Positions 9,385 through 21,539 of a stretch of DNA of 64,000 nucleotides are shown here, piece after piece. The notes under the pieces are model-generated. The model saw only the letters and a program-made list of their open reading frames with translations, was not told the DNA's origin and ran no database searches. The position numbers and the translations under genes are program-made. The stretch's first letter is position 1; each line of letters begins with the position of its first letter. The stretch covers positions 3,286,001 through 3,350,000 of the forward strand of contig NZ_CP012264.1 in NCBI RefSeq assembly GCF_001277255.1. Reading direction: 5' to 3'. This DNA comes from Cronobacter condimenti 1330 (GTDB lineage: Bacteria; Pseudomonadota; Gammaproteobacteria; Enterobacterales; Enterobacteriaceae).

Positions 9385-9852
9385 TTATTTACGTAACAGT
9401 TTTTGCAGGCGCCGCTGCTGCCACTGTTGGATCCAGTCGCGCATCAAAAAAACGCGCAACCCTTTCAGCAGTAATAACCCACCCCAGATCAGTATCACCC
9501 AAAGTGACCAGTGACTTTCGGGCGCTGTAAGCCGATTGAGCAGGAATAGCGCGCCGCAGACCACCATCGCCGTCGCCAGGCTGCGGTAAAAACGACGTTC
9601 CTCATTAATACGCTGGCGCGCAAGTGTGATTGCATCATCCAGCGGGCCTGCGGCAGTGAGTGGCGCATCGCTTAGCGCTTCAACAGGAGTTTCAAACACG
9701 GCAGCCAGTGCGCTGAGCGTTTCGAGCGATGGCGGCTCGCCCTTCTCTATGCGTTGGATAGTTCGTACACTGACTGACGCAAGTTCAGCAAGTTGTTCCT
9801 GAGACCAGGCGCGAGCAAGACGAAGCGCGCGGATTTGATTGTCCGTCTTCAT
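9385..9852 (-). CDS. XRE-family regulator with C-terminal 2TM domain
   Basis: This is a 155-residue protein. Residues ~3-60 are a Cro/CI-type helix-turn-helix (IRALRLARAWSQEQLAELA then SVSVRTIQRIEKG). The C-terminal half has two hydrophobic segments (around ATAMVVCGALFLLN and LWVILIWGGLLLLKGL) that match the 2TM domain found in membrane-tethered or accessory XRE regulators. The frame extends 38 codons upstream, but the ATG at 9852 starts the HTH domain properly and has AAGG upstream. It may regulate itself or the neighbouring enzyme gene. That is inference from convergent adjacency only. Confidence 0.75.
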   Translation of the reverse strand: MKTDNQIRALRLARAWSQEQLAELASVSVRTIQRIEKGEPPSLETLSALAAVFETPVEALSDAPLTAAGPLDDAITLARQRINEERRFYRSLATAMVVCGALFLLNRLTAPESHWSLWVILIWGGLLLLKGLRVFLMRDWIQQWQQRRLQKLLRK

Positions 9853-9997
9853 AACTGAGACCTTCTGTATAAAGAATGTGTTAAACAGTATCGCGTCCTG
9901 AGTGCGAATACCGCCACGACACAAACCTGACAGTAACCTGACAGCATAGCGACAGTCCGTCGACACGGTGCTTCAGGAAGAGTGGTGAAATCAGAAT

Positions 9998-10069
9998 ATG
10001 CCCTGGTGTGGGGTTGGACAAGCCAGGAAAAGAGGGATAGCAAGGAGCTTGCTGTCCCGGGCAGGGCAT
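9998..10069. other. Compact inverted-repeat element of unknown role
   Basis: An outer perfect repeat ATGCCCTG/CAGGGCAT (9998-10005 and 10062-10069) encloses an inner 11-bp hairpin with one G-U pair, GGGATAGCAAG, loop GAG, CTTGCTGTCCC (about 10034-10058). The segment lies in non-coding sequence between the XRE gene and the ABC ATPase remnant. It could be a structured RNA, a repeat unit, or debris of the deletion that truncated the transporter. I do not recognise the family. Confidence 0.4.
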
Positions 10070-10206
10070 CGCGAAATTAGCAGCAGATGCGACGGGATTG
10101 CCGTTGCCGATGATGTCCCGCAGCCATCTTTCGGCGTGCCGATTCTTAACCTCAACGCGCTATGACAGAGTGCCGTGTCTAATGCGCACCGGCAAACCGT
10201 AAGAGG

Positions 10207-10434
10207 CTGGATGCGGAGATGGTGAAAGAAGTGCTGGACACAATGATTGGTCTCGCGGAGTCCGGCATGACGATGCTGTGCGTGACCCATGAAATGGGGT
10301 TTGCCCGTACCGTCGCAGACAGGGTGATTTTTATGGATCGCGGGGAGATCGTCGAGCAGGCTCCGCCGCAGGACTTTTTCTCCAATCCGGAATCAGAGCG
10401 CACCCGCGCGTTTCTGTACCAGGTGATTCACTAA
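10207..10434 (+). pseudogene. Remnant of an amino-acid ABC transporter ATPase (GltL/GlnQ type)
   Basis: Only the last ~75 residues of a polar amino-acid ABC ATPase remain: the D-loop region (LDAEMVKEVLDTM), the H-loop (CVTHEMGFARTVADRVIFMD) and the family C-terminus ending FLYQVIH. The Walker A, signature and Walker B regions are absent, and an in-frame TAA occurs at 10180-10182. It therefore cannot make a working ATPase. A good rho-independent terminator still follows. No permease or binding-protein genes are nearby. It is best read as the 3' scar of a deletion or rearrangement next to the rRNA operon. Confidence 0.8.
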
Positions 10435-10442
10435 TTCTTATC

Positions 10443-10471
10443 TGCCCCGTCGTTCTGGCGGGGCATTTTTT
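10443..10471 (+). terminator. Terminator after the ABC ATPase remnant
   Basis: The stem TGCCCCG/CGGGGCA (10443-10449 with 10459-10465) has a 9-base loop and is followed by six T. It is retained from the original transporter operon. Confidence 0.8.
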
Positions 10472-10717
10472 GCTTTTTTCAGGTATGTATTGTGGCAGGC
10501 ATGGCGTTTACTTCAGACAGGGAGGCGCGGTTGTCTGTCGCTGCGGGACGCCATGCAGAAACAGCGACGCGCAGCGGATGCACCGGCGCTGGTGTACCCT
10601 GAAGCGGCAGGCAGTAAATTAGTGCCTGAGCAACAGCAACGGAAGCCGTATGAAGCGGCTGTGATGACAGGAGCCGGAAGGTAATGACGCCCCGCGGGCC
10701 GTGCGTGCCCCGGGCGC
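10472..10717. other. Intergenic stretch with no recognisable gene
   Basis: About 245 bases between the transporter-remnant terminator and the rRNA operon terminator. A 64-codon open frame at 10490-10684 has no ribosome-binding site and no recognisable sequence, so it is not called. I see no RNA gene or repeat here. Confidence 0.5.
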
Positions 10718-10750
10718 AAAAAGCAAAACCCCCTCAGCAGTGCTGAGGGG
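10718..10750 (-). terminator. rRNA operon terminator
   Basis: On the minus strand the stem CCCCTCAG/CTGAGGGG with a 5-base loop is followed by a T-rich tract (TTTTGCTTTTT). It lies 11 bases after the 3' end of 5S rRNA. Confidence 0.85.
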
Positions 10751-10761
10751 TTCTTTATTTG

Positions 10762-10881
10762 ATGCCTGGCAGTTCCCTACTCTCGCATGGGGAGACCCCA
10801 CACTACCATCGGCGCTACGGCGTTTCACTTCTGAGTTCGGCATGGGGTCAGGTGGGACCACCGCGCTACAGCCGCCAGGCA
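10762..10881 (-). rRNA. rrf: 5S ribosomal RNA
   Basis: This 120-nt gene reads from TGCCTGGCGGC to GGAACTGCCAGGCAT on the minus strand and closely matches enterobacterial 5S rRNA, including the closed terminal helix. It is the last gene of the operon, 88 bases after 23S. Confidence 0.97.
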
Positions 10882-10969
10882 AATTCTGTTTCCCGCCGCC
10901 TTCCGGCCACAGGATTTATCCGTCACAAGCTGAATTGTCTCTCAACACGCCAGACTTCTTTGGCGTTGT

Positions 10970-13874
<2,905 letters not shown>

Positions 13875-13990
13875 TCACAACCCGAAGAAGTCTTCGTGCT
13901 GCGAGTTTGAGAGACTCTGACACACCGCGCATTCCTGATTACGGAAGAATGCAACAGCATGTCTGTTTCAATTTTCAGCTTGTTCCGGAT

Positions 13991-14002
13991 TGTTAAAGAG
14001 CA
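13991..14002 (-). promoter_or_regulatory. Spacer boxA antitermination site
   Basis: On the minus strand this reads TGCTCTTTAACA, the standard rRNA boxA, between tRNA-Glu and 23S. It recruits NusB/S10 antitermination factors to the transcript. Confidence 0.8.
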
Positions 14003-14075
14003 AATATCTCAAACATGACCCGCAGGTCAGTTTTGAGATATTAATCGGTAACGCCTTTCACTCATTACCAGCAGG

Positions 14076-14151
14076 TGGCGTCCCTTAGGGGATTCGAACC
14101 CCTGTTACCGCCGTGAAAGGGCGGTGTCCTGGGCCTCTAGACGAAAGGGAC
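14076..14151 (-). tRNA. gltT-like: tRNA-Glu (anticodon UUC)
   Basis: A 76-nt cloverleaf in the 16S-23S spacer. The acceptor starts GTCCCTTTCG, the anticodon loop is CTTTCAC with anticodon TTC, the T-arm has GTTCGAATC, and CCA is encoded. A single tRNA-Glu in the spacer is the rrnB/C/E/G type arrangement of enterobacteria, matching the rrnG position beside clpB. Confidence 0.97.
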
Positions 14152-14231
14152 TTCGCTTTCGCAGACAACCCTGCTTCTTTACTTTCTATCAGACAATCTG
14201 TGTGAGCACTACGAGGTTGTATCTTTACAGG

Positions 14232-15770
<1,539 letters not shown>

Positions 15771-15908
15771 AAAGTTTGATGCTCAAAGAATTAAACTGTT
15801 AGTTCGTAATGAATTAACTGTTGTTCACTTGAGACTTGATATTCATTTATCGTCCGAAGACGTTAAGATATCAGTGCCCCGAGTGCCCACACAGATTGTC
15901 TGATAAAT

Positions 15909-15920
15909 TGTTAAAGAGCG
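15909..15920 (-). promoter_or_regulatory. Leader boxA antitermination site
   Basis: On the minus strand this reads CGCTCTTTAACA in the leader between P2 and 16S, at the usual rRNA boxA position. Confidence 0.8.
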
Positions 15921-15959
15921 GTGCGACGCGGCCTGCAGCCTGCTGTCGCGAGGTGGCGT

Positions 15960-15987
15960 ATATTACGCCTTCCTCTTTCAGAGTCAA
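15960..15987 (-). promoter_or_regulatory. rRNA promoter P2
   Basis: On the minus strand TTGACT and TAATAT are separated by 16 bases. The layout matches E. coli rrn P2. Confidence 0.85.
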
Positions 15988-16057
15988 GCGTTTATTTTCG
16001 CTTTCGTCTGCCTGACGGGCCGGCTCGTTTGCCGTTGTGCCGTGTCAGTGGAGGCGC

Positions 16058-16085
16058 ATTATAGGGAGTAATCAGAATCTGACAA
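16058..16085 (-). promoter_or_regulatory. rRNA promoter P1
   Basis: On the minus strand TTGTCA and a perfect TATAAT are separated by 16 bases. A G+C-rich discriminator (GCGCCTCCACTGACACG) follows, as in E. coli rrn P1, where it confers ppGpp/DksA control. The A+T-rich upstream DNA would hold the UP element and Fis sites. Confidence 0.9.
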
Positions 16086-16162
16086 GAGGAAATTTTAAAA
16101 AAGTTTCTGACCGTTCACTTTCCAGGCAATTCGAATGAAGAATCACCATCATCGCCTGGTTT

Positions 16163-16192
16163 GTAAACAAAAACGAGCCCCGAAGGGCCCGT
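16163..16192 (-). terminator. Terminator after clpB
   Basis: A hairpin of about 8 bp with one mismatch, ACGGGCCC/GGGCTCGT on the minus strand with a TTCG-like loop, is followed by TTTTTGTTT. A T-rich tract on the plus side makes it potentially bidirectional. It separates clpB from the downstream rRNA promoters. Confidence 0.75.
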
Positions 16193-16209
16193 TTTTTCTT
16201 TTTTGCGAG

Positions 16210-18783
16210 TTACTGCACAGCAACGATTCGACCGTCACGTACCACCAGCTCAATCGTTTTGCCTTGCACCAGCTCCCCGGAGAGGATTTGCTGCGCCAGC
16301 GGGTTCTCTATTTGCTGTTGAATAGCGCGTTTCAGCGGCCGCGCGCCATATACCGGGTCGTAGCCGTTCTCGCCAAGCAGCTGCAACGCCTCATCCGAGA
16401 TACGCACCGCATAGCCGCGATCTTCCAGACGCTGGTAAAGCCGCTGCAGCTGGATCTGCGCAATAGAGGCAATATGCTGCTGCCCCAGCGGGTGGAATAC
16501 CACGACTTCATCAATACGGTTAATGAATTCCGGACGGAAGCTCTGCCCCACCACGCCCATCACCAGCTCTTTCATACTCGCGTAATCGAGCGCACCGAAA
16601 CGTTCCTGAATCAAATCCGAGCCCAGGTTAGATGTCATGATAACCACTGTATTGCGGAAATCGACGGTTCTCCCCTGCCCGTCCGTCAGGCGTCCATCGT
16701 CGAGCACCTGCAACAGAATGTTGAACACATCCGGATGCGCTTTCTCGACTTCATCAAGCAGAATCACCGAGTAGGGACGACGGCGAACCGCTTCGGTCAG
16801 ATAACCGCCCTCTTCATAACCGACATATCCCGGAGGCGCGCCGACCAGACGAGACACCGAATGTTTTTCCATAAATTCGGACATGTCGATACGCACCATC
16901 GCATCGTCGCTGTCGAACATAAAGTTAGCCAGCGCTTTGCACAGCTCGGTTTTCCCCACACCGGTCGGCCCGAGGAAAAGGAACGAACCAATCGGCCGGT
17001 TCGGATCGGACAACCCCGCACGGCTGCGGCGAATCGCATTTGATACCGCCTCGACCGCTTCATCCTGGCCAATCACGCGCTGATGCAAATCCTGCTCCAT
17101 ACGCAGCAGCTTGTCGCGTTCGCTTTCCATCATGCGAGAGACCGGAATACCGGTCCAGCGTGCCAGCACCTCAGCGATCTCCGCGTCGGTAACTTTATTA
17201 CGCAGCAAGCGCATCGTTTTGCCTTCTGACTGCGTGGCAGCGGCGAGTTGTTTTTCAAGCTCCGGAATTTTGCCGTACTGAAGCTCAGACATTCGCGCCA
17301 GGTCACCGACGCGCCGCGCCTGCTCGATAGCGATTTTCGCCTGTTCAAGTTCAGCTTTTATTGTCTGCGTGCCAGAGAGTGAAGCTTTTTCCGCTTTCCA
17401 CTCTTCTTCCAGCGCCGAGTATTGACGCTCTTTATCCGTCAGTTCGTCATTCAACATATCAAGACGTTTTTTACTGGCCTCGTCAGATTCTTTCATCAGC
17501 GCCTGCTGCTCAAGCTTAAGCTGAATGATACGCCGGTCGAGACGGTCGAGTTCTTCCGGTTTCGAGTCAATCTGCATACGAATGCTTGATGCGGCCTCGT
17601 CGATAAGGTCGATAGCTTTATCAGGCAACTGACGGTCAGCGATATAACGGTGCGATAGCGTCGCCGCCGCGACAATCGCCGGGTCGGTTATCTGCACATG
17701 ATGGTGCAGCTCATACCGTTCTTTCAGGCCACGCAAAATAGCGATGGTATCTTCCACCGACGGCTGCGCCACAAACACTTTCTGGAAACGGCGTTCCAGC
17801 GCCGCGTCCTTCTCAATGTACTGACGATACTCATCCAGCGTCGTCGCGCCTACGCAATGCAATTCACCGCGCGCCAGTGCCGGTTTAAGCATATTACCGG
17901 CATCCATTGCGCCGTCTGCTTTACCCGCACCGACCATGGTATGCAGCTCATCAATAAACAGGATGACGTTACCTTCCTGTTTCGAGAGATCGTTCAGAAC
18001 CCCTTTCAGACGCTCTTCAAATTCACCGCGGTATTTCGCCCCTGCGACCAGTGAGCCCATATCCAGCGCCAGCACGCGGCGCCCTTTCAGGCCTTCCGGC
18101 ACTTCGCCGTTAACGATACGCTGGGCCAGCCCTTCGACAATGGCGGTTTTACCGACACCAGGTTCACCAATCAGCACCGGGTTATTTTTAGTTCGACGCT
18201 GCAGAACCTGAATCGTACGGCGAATCTCTTCATCACGGCCTATTACCGGATCCAGCTTGCCCTGTTCGGCACGCTCAGTCAGATCGACGGTATATTTTTT
18301 CAGTGCCTGCCGCTGATCTTCGGCACCCTGATCGTTCACGCTTTCGCCTCCGCGCATATTTTCAATTGCTTGTGTGACGTTCGCTGTCGTGGCGCCCGCA
18401 GCTTTAAGCAAATCCGCCAGCGTTCCACGCGACTCCAGCGCCGCCAGAACAAACAGCTCTGAAGAAATAAAGTTGTCGCCCCGCTTCTGCGCCAGCTTGT
18501 CGCAGAGATTGAGCGCCCGCACCAGATCCTGCGACGGCTGAACGTCGCCGCCGGTGCCTTCCACCTGCGGCAGGCGGCTCAGCGCCTGATCAAGATCGGT
18601 ACGTAACTTCCCGGCATTCACGCCTGCGGAAGTCAGCAAGGGGCGAACAGAGCCGCCTTCCTGATTCAACAGGGCGCTCATGAGGTGAAGGGGTTCAATA
18701 AACTGATTGTCGTGTCCCAGTGCGAGAGACTGGGCATCGGCGAGAGCAAGCTGGAATTTATTGGTAAGACGATCCAGACGCAT
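16210..18783 (-). CDS. clpB: ATP-dependent protein disaggregase ClpB
   Basis: This 857-residue AAA+ chaperone works with DnaK/DnaJ/GrpE to pull proteins out of aggregates. It has an N domain (~1-145), AAA-1 with Walker A GEPGVGKT near 206, a long coiled-coil M domain (~410-520), and AAA-2 with Walker A GPTGVGKT near 605. The start at 18783 (MRLDRLTNK) has GGAGGAG upstream. Codon 149 is GTG (18337-18339), the internal start that in E. coli gives the shorter ClpB isoform, so two products are likely. A sigma-32 promoter lies about 40 bases upstream. Confidence 0.98.
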   Translation of the reverse strand: MRLDRLTNKFQLALADAQSLALGHDNQFIEPLHLMSALLNQEGGSVRPLLTSAGVNAGKLRTDLDQALSRLPQVEGTGGDVQPSQDLVRALNLCDKLAQKRGDNFISSELFVLAALESRGTLADLLKAAGATTANVTQAIENMRGGESVNDQGAEDQRQALKKYTVDLTERAEQGKLDPVIGRDEEIRRTIQVLQRRTKNNPVLIGEPGVGKTAIVEGLAQRIVNGEVPEGLKGRRVLALDMGSLVAGAKYRGEFEERLKGVLNDLSKQEGNVILFIDELHTMVGAGKADGAMDAGNMLKPALARGELHCVGATTLDEYRQYIEKDAALERRFQKVFVAQPSVEDTIAILRGLKERYELHHHVQITDPAIVAAATLSHRYIADRQLPDKAIDLIDEAASSIRMQIDSKPEELDRLDRRIIQLKLEQQALMKESDEASKKRLDMLNDELTDKERQYSALEEEWKAEKASLSGTQTIKAELEQAKIAIEQARRVGDLARMSELQYGKIPELEKQLAAATQSEGKTMRLLRNKVTDAEIAEVLARWTGIPVSRMMESERDKLLRMEQDLHQRVIGQDEAVEAVSNAIRRSRAGLSDPNRPIGSFLFLGPTGVGKTELCKALANFMFDSDDAMVRIDMSEFMEKHSVSRLVGAPPGYVGYEEGGYLTEAVRRRPYSVILLDEVEKAHPDVFNILLQVLDDGRLTDGQGRTVDFRNTVVIMTSNLGSDLIQERFGALDYASMKELVMGVVGQSFRPEFINRIDEVVVFHPLGQQHIASIAQIQLQRLYQRLEDRGYAVRISDEALQLLGENGYDPVYGARPLKRAIQQQIENPLAQQILSGELVQGKTIELVVRDGRIVAVQ

Positions 18784-18822
18784 AACTCCTCCCATAACAG
18801 GTCAAAATTGCTACTGGAGATT

Positions 18823-18850
18823 AAATGAGGTCATCCCTCAATTATTCAAG
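18823..18850 (-). promoter_or_regulatory. Sigma-32 heat-shock promoter of clpB
   Basis: On the minus strand CTTGAAT (18850-18844) and CCTCATTT (18830-18823) are separated by 13 bases, close to the RpoH consensus (CTTGAAA ... CCCCATNT). It sits in the short gap after pgeF, so clpB can be induced independently of rluD-pgeF. Confidence 0.8.
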
Positions 18851-18912
18851 GTGAATGACCTTAATTATGTGGAGCATCAGCTATCCGTACCGGATCGTCT
18901 TGATTCAATAGG

Positions 18913-19641
18913 TTATATCAGCCAAATGAAACTTGCCATACGACCTGTCGTTCTGTCGCGGCGGTAAGAGAAGAAATCATGGCTTTCACTAAACGTGCAG
19001 CGCTCTGCGCCATAGACGGCAGTGACGCCGACGTTTGCCAGGCGCTGGCGGGCTAACAAATAGATATCGGCAAAATATTTTTCACCATGCGGACGGAAGG
19101 CATCTGCCGCGGCGGGGTCTTTAGCCATAAAGGCATCGCGCACCTCGGGACCGACTTCAAAAACCGCCGGGCCGATAGCCGGGCCAAGCCAGGCCTGAAT
19201 GTTCGCAGAAGGTGCGCGAAAACAGGCAACGGTCTCTTCGAGCACGCCTTCGCACAGGCCGCGCCAGCCAGCATGTGCCGCGGCGACTTCTGTACCCTGG
19301 GTGTCGCAAAAGAGTACCGGCAGGCAGTCGGCTGTCATGACTGCACAAACGGTGCCGCGCTCGCAGGTATAAGAGGCATCTGCACGCTTAGAGGCATACG
19401 GACCGCCGGTAAGAGTCAGCACATCTTTGCCATGAACCTGTTCAAGCCAGACGGGCGCGGCAGGAAACTCGGCCGCCTGATAAAAGCGACGGCGATTCTC
19501 TTCAACATGTTCTGGATTATCCCCGCAGTGCGCCCCAAGGTTTAAAGCGTCATAAGGCGGCAGGCTAACGCCGCCGTGGCGGGTAGAGCTACAGGCCACG
19601 ACGCCCGAAGGCAGCGGCCACTGCGGAGTAATCAGTTTCAT
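18913..19641 (-). CDS. pgeF: Peptidoglycan editing factor PgeF (YfiH, laccase-domain family)
   Basis: This 242-residue protein of the YfiH/DUF152 family is linked to correct L-Ala use in peptidoglycan precursors. Relatives also show polyphenol-oxidase or purine-nucleoside activity. Likely metal ligands are visible: His in WLEQVHGKDV, Cys in AVMTADCLPVLFC and His in AAAHAGWRG. The gene overlaps the rluD stop by 4 bases (ATGA), indicating translational coupling, and precedes clpB in the same direction. No signal peptide is seen. Confidence 0.92.
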   Translation of the reverse strand: MKLITPQWPLPSGVVACSSTRHGGVSLPPYDALNLGAHCGDNPEHVEENRRRFYQAAEFPAAPVWLEQVHGKDVLTLTGGPYASKRADASYTCERGTVCAVMTADCLPVLFCDTQGTEVAAAHAGWRGLCEGVLEETVACFRAPSANIQAWLGPAIGPAVFEVGPEVRDAFMAKDPAAADAFRPHGEKYFADIYLLARQRLANVGVTAVYGAERCTFSESHDFFSYRRDRTTGRMASFIWLI

Positions 19642-20618
19642 AACCAGTCCACGTCGTCCTTATGCTCGTTAAAATCCGCGCGCAGCGCATCGATTAAATC
19701 GATCATATCCTGCGGGATAGGCGCATGCCATTCCATCATGATACCGCTGACAGGATGATAAAGACGCAGCATTGTCGCGTGCAACGCCTGACGGTCAAAC
19801 TTACGCAGCGTCTGAATGAATTCATCGCTTGCGCCTTTCGGCGGACGCGGACGGCCGCCATAAAGCTGATCACCCACCAGCGGATGCGTAATGTGCGCCA
19901 TATGAACACGGATCTGGTGAGTACGGCCGGTTTCCAGGCGCAGGCGCAGGCGGGTGTGAATCCGAAAATGCTCCATGATGCGATAATGTGTCACCGCCGG
20001 TTTGCCCATCGGATGCACTGACATATGCGTGCGTTTGGTGGGATGACGGCTGATAGGCTCGCTGACCGTACCGCCCGCTGTCATGTGACCAATCGCAACC
20101 GCTTCGTATTCACGCGTGATTTCGCGCAGCTGCAGCGCTTCAACCAGACGCGTCTGCGCCGGGACGGTTTTCGCCACCACCATTAACCCGGTAGTGTCTT
20201 TATCCAGACGGTGCACGATACCAGCGCGCGGCACGTCAACAATAGGCGGATAATAGTGCAGCAGCGCGTTAAGCACGGTGCCGTCCGGGTTGCCGGCACC
20301 CGGATGAACGACCAGATCGCGCGGCTTGTTGATAACCAGAATGTCTTCATCTTCGTAGACAATATCCAGCGGGATATCCTGCGGTTCAAAGCGCGCTTCT
20401 TCTTCGATTTCAGCATTGATGGCGACACGCTCCCCACCCAACACTTTCTCTTTCGGCTTATCGCACATCTGGCCGTTTACCAGCACTCGCTGGTCGAGAA
20501 TCCATTCTTTTATGCGTGAACGTGAATAATCCGGGAACAATTCGGCCAAAGCCTGATCTAAGCGTTGACCGAGCTGTGACTCGGACACCGTTGCGGTGAG
20601 TTGTACTCGTTGTGCCAT
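19638..20618 (-). CDS. rluD: 23S rRNA pseudouridine(1911/1915/1917) synthase
   Basis: This 326-residue enzyme modifies helix 69 of 23S rRNA. It has an N-terminal S4 RNA-binding domain (~18-80), then the RluA-type catalytic domain with the HRLDKDTTGL motif holding the catalytic aspartate. Length and sequence match E. coli RluD. It is divergent from bamD across a 129-base gap and is the first gene of an rluD-pgeF unit. Confidence 0.97.
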   Translation of the reverse strand: MAQRVQLTATVSESQLGQRLDQALAELFPDYSRSRIKEWILDQRVLVNGQMCDKPKEKVLGGERVAINAEIEEEARFEPQDIPLDIVYEDEDILVINKPRDLVVHPGAGNPDGTVLNALLHYYPPIVDVPRAGIVHRLDKDTTGLMVVAKTVPAQTRLVEALQLREITREYEAVAIGHMTAGGTVSEPISRHPTKRTHMSVHPMGKPAVTHYRIMEHFRIHTRLRLRLETGRTHQIRVHMAHITHPLVGDQLYGGRPRPPKGASDEFIQTLRKFDRQALHATMLRLYHPVSGIMMEWHAPIPQDMIDLIDALRADFNEHKDDVDWL

Positions 20619-20747
20619 ATACAGCTTCTTCGTTAACGTTGGGTTTTACGGCTTTGCCGTTTAATATAGTGTGCTATTGTAGCTGGTCTTAATCGGGAGC
20701 TGGAACTGTGAAACTCCCGCATAACATCTGAGGAAAGTCAAAACGTC

Positions 20748-21485
20748 ATGACGCGCATGAAATATCTGGTGGCAGCCGCCACGTTGAGCCTGGCTTTGGC
20801 GGGCTGCTCCGGTTCTAAGGAAGAGGTGCCCGATAATCCGCCTTCAGAGATCTACGCGACTGCGCAGCAAAAGCTGCAGGACGGTAACTGGAAAGCAGCA
20901 ATAACGCAACTGGAAGCGTTAGATAACCGTTATCCGTTTGGCCCTTACTCTCAACAAGTACAGCTGGATCTGATCTACGCCTATTATAAAAATGCTGATC
21001 TGCCGCTGGCCCAGGCCGCTATTGACCGTTTCCTTCGCCTTAACCCGACACATCCGAACATCGACTATGTCATCTACATGCGCGGGCTGACCAATATGGC
21101 GCTGGATGACAGCGCATTACAAGGTTTCTTCGGCGTTGACCGTAGCGACCGCGATCCTCAGCATGCGCGTGACGCATTCCGCGATTTCTCGAAACTGGTA
21201 CGCGGCTATCCGCGAAGCCAGTATGCCACCGACGCCACAAAGCGCCTGGTTTACCTGAAAGATCGCCTGTCCAAATATGAGCTTTCTGTTGCACAATATT
21301 ACACCAAACGCGGTGCGTGGGTGGCGGTGGTAAACCGTGTGGAAGGAATGCTGCGTGACTACCCGGATACGCAGGCGACCCGCGAAGGTCTCGGCCTGAT
21401 GGAAAACGCCTATCGTGAAATGCAAATGAACGCTCAGGCGGATAAAGTGGCGAAAATCATCGCGGCCAACAACACCGGCTCCTGA
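20748..21485 (+). CDS. bamD: Outer-membrane assembly lipoprotein BamD
   Basis: This essential component of the BAM complex inserts beta-barrel proteins together with BamA. The 245 residues equal the E. coli length. The signal peptide ends in lipobox LAGC with Cys20 and Ser at +2, directing it to the inner leaflet of the outer membrane. The rest consists of tetratricopeptide-like repeats (for example QKLQDGNWKAAITQLEALD). A bidirectional terminator follows. Confidence 0.98.
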   Translation: MTRMKYLVAAATLSLALAGCSGSKEEVPDNPPSEIYATAQQKLQDGNWKAAITQLEALDNRYPFGPYSQQVQLDLIYAYYKNADLPLAQAAIDRFLRLNPTHPNIDYVIYMRGLTNMALDDSALQGFFGVDRSDRDPQHARDAFRDFSKLVRGYPRSQYATDATKRLVYLKDRLSKYELSVAQYYTKRGAWVAVVNRVEGMLRDYPDTQATREGLGLMENAYREMQMNAQADKVAKIIAANNTGS

Positions 21486-21503
21486 TGCTCGCTTCACCGT
21501 AAA

Positions 21504-21533
21504 AAGCCAGCCCAATGAGGCTGGCTTTTTTTA
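21504..21533. terminator. Bidirectional terminator
   Basis: The stem AAGCCAGCC/GGCTGGCTT with a 6-base loop is flanked by A and T runs on both sides. It serves bamD on the plus strand and the convergent LprI-domain gene on the minus strand. Confidence 0.85.
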
Positions 21534-21539
21534 TGGCGT

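Noticed and set aside
9385..9966. Longer 193-residue version of the XRE regulator
   Set aside because: The extra 38 N-terminal residues have no domain character, while the ATG at 9852 begins the helix-turn-helix with a ribosome-binding site.
10490..10684. 64-codon open frame between the transporter remnant and the rRNA terminator
   Set aside because: No ribosome-binding site or recognisable motif; an open frame of this length is expected by chance in G+C-rich DNA.
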